The notes below the pieces were generated by a model. The model ran no database searches. It saw nothing but the letters and a program-made list of their open reading frames with translations, and had not been told where the DNA came from. The position numbers were made by a program, and so were the translations under genes. From the NCBI GenBank assembly GCA_964413845.1, contig CAYPTJ010000024.1, positions 1-8,150 on the forward strand: 8,150 nt of DNA, in the 5' to 3' direction. This DNA comes from CAYPTJ01 sp964413845 (GTDB taxonomy: Bacteria > Patescibacteriota > WWE3 > 9FT-COMBO-53-11). This document shows, piece by piece, positions 1 through 5,702 of the stretch; positions within the stretch are counted from its first letter, which is position 1, and each line of letters begins with the position of its first letter.

Positions 1-6
1 TAGAGG

Positions 7-639
7 ATGCGGCAATTTTTGAAACAGTTAATTGGTGTAAGGATCAACCCTGTCATTCGTGTTCTTGTTGCTTCCGATATTCTTATCTTTTCTGCTTTTG
101 GATTCCTGGGACCGGTTTTCGCAATCTTTTTGCTTGAAAATATTCAGGGGGGATCGGCGAAGGTTGCGGGATTTGCGGCGATGGTTTGGCTTTTAACACG
201 AGCGATCTTTGCGATCCCGATCTCAGTTTTAATTGACCACTGGAGCGGAGAGCGCGACGATTTTTGGTTTGTTTTTTGGGGGTCGCTGGGGATCTCTTTT
301 GTCCCGATCGCCTATCTTTTTGCCTCCCTTCCAATCCATGTTTATCTGATCCAAGCGTTTTACGGCTTTTGTCACGCGGCGGTTTTCCCGTCCTGGTTTG
401 CCATCTTTACCCGCCATATTGACCGGCATAAGGAGGGGGAGGAGTGGGCGGCTTATATTACCGCAACAGATCTTGGGGCTGCCGCTGCTGCAGCTGCCGG
501 GGGAGTGATTGCGGTAACGCTGGGTTTTAAGGTTCTTTTTATCCTCGCTTCTCTTTTCTCGTTTTTGGGGGCGTTCCTTCTTTTGTGGATTCGCCTTCGC
601 TGCAAAATTGGTTGGAGGATTAAGTGTGAGAGAAGATAA
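7..639 (+). CDS. Half-size MFS-like membrane protein (6 TM)
   Basis: A predicted integral membrane protein of 210 residues with about six hydrophobic segments (roughly 19-43, 53-76, 87-107, 111-134, 150-172, 174-195). That equals one half of a normal 12-TM major facilitator protein. A loop after TM2 (LIDHWSGE, residues 75-82) sits where MFS motif A (G-x-L-x-D-R) would be. TM5 is unusually small-residue rich, with seven consecutive Ala at 158-164 followed by Gly-Gly. An in-frame TAG at 1-3 bounds the frame, so this is not the tail of a longer ORF. The GAGG at 3-6 abuts the ATG and is too close to act as a normal ribosome site. If it transports anything it would have to dimerise; the substrate cannot be read from sequence. 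Half-MFS proteins of this length are, to my recollection, common in Patescibacteria. Function as a transporter is inferred. Confidence 0.75.
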   Translation: MRQFLKQLIGVRINPVIRVLVASDILIFSAFGFLGPVFAIFLLENIQGGSAKVAGFAAMVWLLTRAIFAIPISVLIDHWSGERDDFWFVFWGSLGISFVPIAYLFASLPIHVYLIQAFYGFCHAAVFPSWFAIFTRHIDRHKEGEEWAAYITATDLGAAAAAAAGGVIAVTLGFKVLFILASLFSFLGAFLLLWIRLRCKIGWRIKCERR

Positions 640-645
640 AGTAAG

Positions 646-668
646 TTAAGCCATTAGCCAGTAGCCAT
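646..668 (+). repeat. Intergenic repeat copy forming the cysS leader
   Basis: The short gap before cysS is made of iterated TTAGCC/TAGCC words. The 15-mer TTAGCCAGTAGCCAT at 654-668 recurs exactly, in inverted orientation, at 2069-2083 downstream of cysS. The last two bases of this copy are the first two of the cysS ATG, and no Shine-Dalgarno sequence is present, so the repeat is the entire immediate 5' leader of cysS. Confidence 0.7.
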
Positions 669-2022
669 GAGCGAATTAAAACTCTTTAACTCCCTAACAA
701 GAAAGAAAGAAGGCTTTAAGCCTCAAGACCCGAGTCGGGCGACGATGTATACCTGCGGCCCAACGGTTTATGGCCCATCCCACTTAGGTCATGCCCGCAC
801 CTACGTCAGCTTTGATCTTTTAAAGCGCGCCTTAGAGTTCAGCGGTTATCAGGTAGCCCACGTTCTAAACATCACTGATGTTCATGACTCGATGATTGCG
901 CAAGCTAGGGAAGAAAAGACTTCGATCCGCCAGTTGGCAAACCGCTACCTTAAGCTCTTCCACCACGATCTCACATTACTTAACATCGAACCGCCCGATG
1001 TCTTTCCCCGGGTCACTGAGCATATAAAGGAGATTATCGAAATGATCAAAATTTTAGTGGAGAAGGGTTACGCTTATGAAAAAGACGGCTCAATCTATTA
1101 TGACGTTTCTAAGTTTAAGAATTACGGCAAACTTTCTGGCATTAAATTGGGAAAACAGAAGGTAGGGACGCGGGTGGCGGCAGATAAGTACGAAAAAGAG
1201 GAGGCTCAGGATTTTGCTCTCTGGAAGAAAGCTGAGAAAGGAGAGGAGAAGGTCGGGGCGGTTTGGGATTCACCTTGGGGACGAGGGCGGCCGGGATGGC
1301 ATATCGAGTGTTCGGTGATGGCTAAGGTTCATCTTGGAGAAACGCTTGATATCCACGGTGGAGCGCGGGATCTTCGATTTCCTCATCATGAGAATGAGAT
1401 CGCCCAAAGTGAGGCTGCTAACGGGAAAAAATTTGTCAACTACTGGGTTCATGGTGGCCTTTTAGTCGTTGAGGGGCAGAAGATGAGTAAATCTTTGGGG
1501 AACTACATTGAGTTTCAGGAGATCGAGAGGAAGGGCTTCAACCCCCTTGCCTTCCGCTATCTCTGCTTAACCGCTCACTACCGAAGTGAGATGAACTTTA
1601 CTTGGGCGGCACTTGATGCCGCGCAGCGAACACTTGATCGGCTCTATTCTGAGGTTTCCACTTGGGACCCGCCGGAGGTGGGGTGTGGGCAGTACGATCA
1701 AGGGTTTCTTAAAGCGATCAACGATGATCTTGATCTTCCCAAAGTGCTCACCCTTGTTTGGCGTCTTGTAAAAGATAAGCAATTTCCCACCTCTGCCAAA
1801 CATCGAACCCTTCTTGAGATGGATAAAGTTTTGGGTTTGGCGGTTGATCAGGTAGAGCATCTAGAAATTCCTGACGAAGTAAAAAGACTGGTTGCAGAGC
1901 GGGAGCAGCTTCGCAGTGATGATAACTGGCTTGAGGCCGATGAGATTCGCGATCAGCTGGAGCAGAAAGGATATCTTTTAGAAGATACGCCCGAGGGAAC
2001 AATTGTTAAGAAGAGTCATTAG
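667..2022 (+). CDS. cysS: Cysteinyl-tRNA synthetase
   Basis: Charges tRNA-Cys with cysteine using ATP in the cytoplasm (class I aminoacyl-tRNA synthetase). The 451-residue length is normal for the family. The N-terminal CGPTVYG motif (residues 30-36) is followed by the HIGH-type box HLGH (39-42). The KMSKS loop is at 272-276. The expected catalytic zinc ligands are present: C30, C215 (in HIECS), H240 and E244 (in FPHHENEIAQS). The C-terminal helical part shows NDDLDLP at 352-358 and the typical ending with W421, ADEIRDQL (424-431) and ED near 439. The ATG at 667 gives the canonical N-terminus. It lacks a Shine-Dalgarno sequence because a repeat lies directly upstream. The stop codon TAG (2020-2022) also lies inside a repeat copy. 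The gene precedes rpsF by 87 nt and may be co-transcribed. Identification is secure. Confidence 0.98.
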   Translation: MSELKLFNSLTRKKEGFKPQDPSRATMYTCGPTVYGPSHLGHARTYVSFDLLKRALEFSGYQVAHVLNITDVHDSMIAQAREEKTSIRQLANRYLKLFHHDLTLLNIEPPDVFPRVTEHIKEIIEMIKILVEKGYAYEKDGSIYYDVSKFKNYGKLSGIKLGKQKVGTRVAADKYEKEEAQDFALWKKAEKGEEKVGAVWDSPWGRGRPGWHIECSVMAKVHLGETLDIHGGARDLRFPHHENEIAQSEAANGKKFVNYWVHGGLLVVEGQKMSKSLGNYIEFQEIERKGFNPLAFRYLCLTAHYRSEMNFTWAALDAAQRTLDRLYSEVSTWDPPEVGCGQYDQGFLKAINDDLDLPKVLTLVWRLVKDKQFPTSAKHRTLLEMDKVLGLAVDQVEHLEIPDEVKRLVAEREQLRSDDNWLEADEIRDQLEQKGYLLEDTPEGTIVKKSH

Positions 2023-2085
2023 CCAGGAGTCGGTAGTCAGCAGTGAGTGTGCTAATAACTAACGTCTAATGGCTACTGGCTAAAT
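2018..2085 (+). repeat. Inverted-repeat element between cysS and rpsF
   Basis: TTAGCCAG at 2019-2026 is perfectly complementary to CTGGCTAA at 2076-2083, and pairing can continue inward with interruptions. An inner AGCA/TGCT pair (2039-2042 with 2050-2053) could cap the structure. The right arm, 2069-2083, is the exact reverse complement of the 15-mer upstream of cysS at 654-668. The left arm contains the cysS stop codon. No T-run follows the outer stem, so it is not a classical intrinsic terminator. It fills most of the 87-nt cysS-rpsF gap. Confidence 0.7.
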
Positions 2086-2109
2086 TGGTATGTTAAGATA
2101 GCTGAAGTC

Positions 2110-2406
2110 ATGGCACGGTATGGGTTGATTTTGGGGTTGAAGCCGAATCTTTCTGCTGATCGCCAAAAGAAGGTTCTTGCGAAGGTTGAAGATTTAGTGG
2201 TTGGTGCTGGTGGGGGGGTAGAGGAGATCAAAAGTAAGGGATCAACCAGCCTTGCCTACCCCGTATCCGGTTTTACTGAGCTTATCTTTGTTACTATTTC
2301 TCTTTCTATTCCAGAGGAAAAAGCGGAGTCCTTGCAAAAGGAGCTTCGATTGATAAAGGAGATCTTGCGGATGATGTTTTTACGGGAGGAGGTGAAAAAC
2401 CGCTAA
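2110..2406 (+). CDS. rpsF: 30S ribosomal protein S6
   Basis: Small-subunit protein that binds the central domain of 16S rRNA together with S18. The 98-residue product starts MARYGLILGLKPNLS, matching the first beta strand of S6. It keeps the LAYPV segment (48-52), the equivalent of the conserved LAYPI, and the closing ILRMMFLREE helix/strand region (85-94). It ends soon after the core, so it lacks the charged tail seen in E. coli S6; short forms are common. It heads the conserved rpsF-ssb-rpsR cluster. The upstream sequence has only weak complementarity to anti-SD. The stop codon TAA sits in the loop of a small CCGC/GCGG hairpin (2400-2411). High confidence from both sequence and context. Confidence 0.95.
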   Translation: MARYGLILGLKPNLSADRQKKVLAKVEDLVVGAGGGVEEIKSKGSTSLAYPVSGFTELIFVTISLSIPEEKAESLQKELRLIKEILRMMFLREEVKNR

Positions 2407-2407
2407 A

Positions 2408-2479
2408 GCGGAATTACCAATTATCAATTTCCAATTAGCAATTAATTGGAAACTGGCAACTGGAAACTGGTAATTCTGC
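2408..2479 (+). repeat. 72-nt near-palindromic element between rpsF and ssb
   Basis: The outer arm GCGGAATTACCA (2408-2419) pairs with TGGTAATTCTGC (2468-2479), with one G-T wobble. An inner perfect 9-bp stem, TTTCCAATT (2428-2436) with AATTGGAAA (2444-2452), closes a 7-nt loop. The right side carries iterated AACTGG words and the left side iterated CAATT words. Together they fill the rpsF-ssb gap up to nine bases before the ssb ATG. No T-run follows. It could be a dispersed intergenic repeat or an RNA hairpin that modulates read-through, processing or ssb translation. The structure is seen directly; the role is unknown. Confidence 0.7.
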
Positions 2480-2488
2480 GAAGTAGCA

Positions 2489-3001
2489 ATGGCGCGATCA
2501 GTCAACAAAGCGATTATCGTTGGTAACCTCACTCGTGATCCAGAGATGCGTTACACTCCCAACGGGCAAGCAGTGACCAACTTTGGGGTGGCTACCAACC
2601 GTCGGTGGACAACTAATGGGGAACAGCGGGAAGAGACCGAGTTTCACAACGTTGTTGCTTGGGGAAGGTTAGCGGAGATCTGCAGTGAGCTTCTCAAAAA
2701 AGGCCGTCGGGTTTACATCGAGGGGCGTTTGCGAACAAGAAGCTGGGAGGGAAAGGATGGAGTGACACGACAGCGAACCGAGATTGTGGCAGGGGATATG
2801 GTTGTTCTTGAGCGAAAACCAACTGAAGGTGAGGCTGCGGTCGGGACGGAGTACGTTGCTCCCGAGGAGACGCCTACTGAACCAGAAAGGACAACTCCGC
2901 CAGAGGAAGCGTCGATAAAGGAGACAAAAAGTGAGAAGGCAACGAAGAAGGCTGAGACAAAAAAGACGGAGAATGTGAATCCAGAGGAGATCCCGTTCTA
3001 A
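2489..3001 (+). CDS. ssb: Single-stranded DNA-binding protein
   Basis: Coats single-stranded DNA during replication, recombination and repair. The 170-residue protein has an N-terminal OB fold (about 1-108) with SVNKAIIVGNLTRDPEMRYT, an NFGVATNRRW strand and the EFHNVVAWGRLAE segment. The probable DNA-stacking tryptophans W40, W58 and W86 are present. A disordered Glu/Thr/Pro then Lys/Glu/Thr-rich linker spans 109-163. The final NPEEIPF (164-170) matches the conserved acidic tip (DDDIPF in E. coli) that recruits partner proteins, so the C-terminus is complete. Its position between rpsF and rpsR is the classic bacterial arrangement. The start codon lacks a strong Shine-Dalgarno and follows a large hairpin, which could influence its translation. 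Confidence 0.97.
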   Translation: MARSVNKAIIVGNLTRDPEMRYTPNGQAVTNFGVATNRRWTTNGEQREETEFHNVVAWGRLAEICSELLKKGRRVYIEGRLRTRSWEGKDGVTRQRTEIVAGDMVVLERKPTEGEAAVGTEYVAPEETPTEPERTTPPEEASIKETKSEKATKKAETKKTENVNPEEIPF

Positions 3002-3010
3002 AATAAACCG

Positions 3011-3280
3011 ATGCGAAAAACGAAGAAAAACACAGAGAAAATATCTGTACCTTATCGCCGGAGGGTAAGGGCGACTGTTCCTCAACGCTGCTTCTTTTGT
3101 GAGCGGAAGACGGAGCCTTTGGCGATGGAATTTAAGATTCTTGAACCCTTTTTAACCAGACGAGGAAAGATCAGAGGCCGCAAACGAAGTGGCCTTTGCG
3201 CAAAACACCAACGCTGGTTGGCAAGAGAGATTAAAGAGGCGAGAAACTTAGGGCTTTTGCCTTTTAGAATTTTAGGATGA
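3011..3280 (+). CDS. rpsR: 30S ribosomal protein S18, zinc-binding (C+) type
   Basis: Small-subunit protein that pairs with S6 on the 16S platform. The 89-residue product shows the S18 core: the segment ILEPFLTRRGKIRGRKRSG (43-61), the KHQRWLAREIKEARNLGLLPF signature (65-85) and a basic N-terminus. It has a CFFC pair (C27, C30) plus C63 and H66, a plausible zinc-binding set as in the C+ paralogue type of S18; E. coli S18 lacks the full set. The ATG lies 9 nt after the ssb stop with no visible Shine-Dalgarno. It ends in TGA, one base before the protease ATG. The usual next gene, rplI (L9), is not here. Confidence 0.95.
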   Translation: MRKTKKNTEKISVPYRRRVRATVPQRCFFCERKTEPLAMEFKILEPFLTRRGKIRGRKRSGLCAKHQRWLAREIKEARNLGLLPFRILG

Positions 3281-3281
3281 G

Positions 3282-4499
3282 ATGAGCAACAAAATCAGAC
3301 ACTTTCTAAAGAGTAACCTCTCCATTATTTTTCTTTTGTTAGCAGTTTTCTTGGCTGGTTGGACGTTGGGGATTGTGGGTTATGACCTGAATCTCAGGCT
3401 CAACCCTCCTTCCCTCACGATTGAGAACAAGACTCCTTCTTCCTCAACGATTGATTTTTCTCTTTTCTGGGATGTTCTTGACCAAATCAACAAAAACTTT
3501 CTTTTTAAACCGCTTGACGGTCAGAAGCTTCTTTACGGGGCGATCTCTGGGTTAGTAGAAGCTTTGGGTGACCCTTATACCTCGTTCTTGACACCGGTAG
3601 AGAACACCGAGTTCAGGCGAGACCTTGAAGGGAAATACGAGGGGATCGGGGCCGAGTTGGGGATCAGAAATGACCAGCTGATTGTTGTTGCTCCGTTGGA
3701 GGGTTCACCCGCCGAATCGGCGGGGGTCAGGGCGGGGGATAAGATCTTAGAGATCGAGGGGGCGAGTACGAAAGGGATCTCCGTATCCGAAGCGGTGACT
3801 AAGATTCGGGGTGCTGCTGGAACCGTTTCTACCTTGACCCTTCAGCGAGGGGAAGGGAAGCCCTTAATCGTCAAGATAACCCGGGTGGAGATTACCGTTG
3901 CCAGCGTGAGATATGAGGAGAAAGAAGGCGGGATCTTTTACCTTCGGGTTTCGCGTTTTGGGGAGGGGACAGTTGAGGAGTGGGATAAGGTTGTTGGTGA
4001 GATCAAAAATAAAGATGTTAAGGGATTGGTACTTGACTTGCGAAGCAACCCTGGAGGGCTCCTAAGCGGAGCAGTTTATCTTGCCTCGGAGTTTATCTCT
4101 TCAGGTGCCGTTGTGATCGAGGAGGGAGGGGATGGTTCCCGTCAGACGCTTAAAGCCACCTCGACCAAGAACGGGCGCGCCTTTGTGGGGATGAGAGTTG
4201 TGGTCTTAGTGGATGAGGGATCGGCTTCAGCCTCAGAGATCTTAGCCGCTGCTCTTCGGGAGAGGATTGGAGCAAAGCTCGTCGGAGAGACAACTTTCGG
4301 CAAAGGAACGGTTCAGGATGCCGCTGATCTCAGTGGTGGATCAGGGTTGCATCTTACGGTGGCGAAGTGGCTTACTCCTTCTGGGAAGTGGATCAATGAG
4401 ACTGGACTGAAACCCGATTTTGAGGTAGTTTTAACTGAGGCGGACACTGATGCCGGTCGCGATCCTCAGTTGGATAAGGCGTTAGAGCTATTGCTCTAA
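3282..4499 (+). CDS. S41 family C-terminal processing peptidase (CtpA/CtpB-like)
   Basis: A membrane-anchored serine protease of 405 residues expected to act outside the cytoplasmic membrane, trimming or degrading envelope and secreted proteins. An uncleaved signal-anchor helix spans about 13-33. The CtpA N-terminal region includes the ALGDPYTSFL motif (94-103). A PDZ domain covers about 115-200 (GIGAELGI; SPAESAGVRAGDKILEI). The S41 core follows, with the LDLRSNPGG strand at 251-259. The catalytic Ser-Lys-Gln set is complete by motif alignment to B. subtilis CtpB: S316 in EGSASASE, K341 and Q345 in GKGTVQ. The closing GKW and GLKPDF segments are also typical. The ATG follows the rpsR stop by one base with an AGGA at 3274-3277, suggesting translational coupling. 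The Ctp-type assignment is secure; the natural substrate is unknown. Confidence 0.95.
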   Translation: MSNKIRHFLKSNLSIIFLLLAVFLAGWTLGIVGYDLNLRLNPPSLTIENKTPSSSTIDFSLFWDVLDQINKNFLFKPLDGQKLLYGAISGLVEALGDPYTSFLTPVENTEFRRDLEGKYEGIGAELGIRNDQLIVVAPLEGSPAESAGVRAGDKILEIEGASTKGISVSEAVTKIRGAAGTVSTLTLQRGEGKPLIVKITRVEITVASVRYEEKEGGIFYLRVSRFGEGTVEEWDKVVGEIKNKDVKGLVLDLRSNPGGLLSGAVYLASEFISSGAVVIEEGGDGSRQTLKATSTKNGRAFVGMRVVVLVDEGSASASEILAAALRERIGAKLVGETTFGKGTVQDAADLSGGSGLHLTVAKWLTPSGKWINETGLKPDFEVVLTEADTDAGRDPQLDKALELLL

Positions 4500-4541
4500 C
4501 AACCTTGTCCGCCTCGGGCGGATAAAAGCATTGGAGTTGTT
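4498..4541 (+). other. Hairpin in the gap between the two protease genes
   Basis: A perfect 6-bp stem TCCGCC/GGCGGA (4508-4513 with 4517-4522, loop TCG) is framed by a possible outer stem AACAAC/GTTGTT (4498-4503 with 4536-4541) that starts inside the S41 stop codon. The bases after the inner stem are TAAAAG, so there is no U-tract and it is not a convincing intrinsic terminator on either strand. It could be an RNA processing or stability element, or another member of the intergenic repeat class. Confidence 0.5.
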
Positions 4542-4579
4542 GAAATAATTGGTAAGCAAAGATTGTATAACTTTAGATT

Positions 4580-4584
4580 GAGGG
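4580..4584 (+). promoter_or_regulatory. Ribosome binding site deciding the htrA start
   Basis: GAGGG lies 8 nt before the ATG at 4593 and is the clearest Shine-Dalgarno in the window. It supports ATG 4593 over the in-frame TTG at 4563, which would add ten polar residues and has no such site. A TATAAC at 4566-4571 resembles a -10 box, but no well-spaced -35 accompanies it, so a dedicated promoter is only a possibility. Confidence 0.7.
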
Positions 4585-4592
4585 ATCAAAAT

Positions 4593-5702
4593 ATGCAACT
4601 TCCGAGAATTACCAGAAAACAATTTGCTATTTTCATTGCTTTTGTAGCTTTCGTTATCTTTGCCACCTTGGTAGTTGTCTACCGTGAACCGATCGTCTCC
4701 TTCATCGCTGATCGCCTCGGAACTATCGAGATTAAGACTGTTCAGAAAGTAGTTACCCAGGAAGAGGTGGTAATCGCGGTGGTTAAAAAAGCCTCGCCGG
4801 CGGTGGTTTCGATCGTTGAGAAGCAGACGGTTCTTAATCCCTTCTCTGGGCCGATCACCCAACAACAGGGAATCGGAACAGGCTTTGTTATAAGAGGTGA
4901 TGGGGTGATTCTCACTAATCGGCATGTCGTTTCCGATACGGATGCTAAATACACCGTAGTAACTAAGGATGGGAAAGAGTATGAGGTAAAAGAGATTCAT
5001 CGCGACTTTGCTTATGATCTGGCGATCATCAAGGTTGCCGCCTCGGATCTGCCGATGCTGACGTTGGGCGATTCAGATACCATCCAAGTGGGACAGACGG
5101 TAGTGGCGATCGGCAATGCTTTGGGGAAGTTCACAAACACCGTTACCACTGGAGTCATCTCTGGTATCGGTCGTGGGATTGAAGCTAGCTCTGGGTTTGG
5201 TACGGCTTTAGAGTATCTTGAAGATGTGATCCAAACCGATGCTGCTTTAAACCCCGGAAACTCAGGAGGTCCTTTGCTTAACCTTTCCTCCGAGGTTGTG
5301 GGGATCAATGTTGCCATCGCCGTTGAAGGAGAGAATATTGGCTTCTCCATCCCGATTAATACCGCCAAGCCGGTGGTTGCCGATTTCGAAAAGTACGGGC
5401 GGATCATCAGGCCGTTTTTGGGGATCTCCTACTTTGTGATCACTGAGGATCTTGCCAGGTTGCGCGATCTTCCTCAAGGAGCTTATGTGCAGTCGGTGGT
5501 TGAGGGCTCAGGCGCAGATAAGGCGGGGGTGAGGGTGAGGGATGTGGTTACCGTGATTGATGGGGAAAAAATCACCAAACAAACAACATTGGCAAAGATC
5601 ATTATCTCTCACAAGGTAGGAGATACGGTGACCTTGAGTATCAATCGCAACGGAAAAGAGTTAACCCTCAAAGCCACCCTTGGCGAAGCCCCATCCGATT
5701 AG
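4593..5702 (+). CDS. HtrA/DegP-like trypsin-fold serine protease with PDZ domain
   Basis: A membrane-tethered protein quality-control protease acting outside the cytoplasmic membrane. From the ATG at 4593 it is 369 residues. It has a short basic N-terminus, a TM anchor at about 11-30, a linker, then the chymotrypsin-fold domain at about 58-262. The catalytic triad is complete: H111 (TNRHVV), D142 (YDLAIIK) and S224 (NPGNSGGP). The GIGTGFVI and LTNRHVV blocks and the late ENIGFSIPI strand are diagnostic of DegP/HtrA. A single PDZ domain covers about 272-365 (FLGISY; GADKAGVRVRDVVTVIDG), giving the DegS/HtrA-type layout rather than two-PDZ DegP. It follows the S41 protease on the same strand, so two envelope proteases sit side by side. 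Its TAG stop overlaps the convergent prfA stop (TTAG at 5699-5702). Confidence 0.95.
   Translation: MQLPRITRKQFAIFIAFVAFVIFATLVVVYREPIVSFIADRLGTIEIKTVQKVVTQEEVVIAVVKKASPAVVSIVEKQTVLNPFSGPITQQQGIGTGFVIRGDGVILTNRHVVSDTDAKYTVVTKDGKEYEVKEIHRDFAYDLAIIKVAASDLPMLTLGDSDTIQVGQTVVAIGNALGKFTNTVTTGVISGIGRGIEASSGFGTALEYLEDVIQTDAALNPGNSGGPLLNLSSEVVGINVAIAVEGENIGFSIPINTAKPVVADFEKYGRIIRPFLGISYFVITEDLARLRDLPQGAYVQSVVEGSGADKAGVRVRDVVTVIDGEKITKQTTLAKIIISHKVGDTVTLSINRNGKELTLKATLGEAPSD

Noticed and set aside
2408..2479. CRISPR array or transposon end
   Set aside because: There is only one palindromic unit, with no regular spacer pattern, no target-site duplication and no transposase or cas gene in the window.
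4508..4522. TCCGCC/GGCGGA hairpin as an intrinsic terminator after the S41 gene
   Set aside because: It is followed by TAAAAG on the plus strand and by a mixed sequence on the minus strand, so no U-tract.
4488..5000. 170-codon open frame antisense to htrA
   Set aside because: It overlaps a secure htrA gene, has no recognisable domain and reads as low-quality antisense. Other long antisense frames (2669-3085, 5012-5407, 1567-1860, 7327-7664) were rejected for the same reason.
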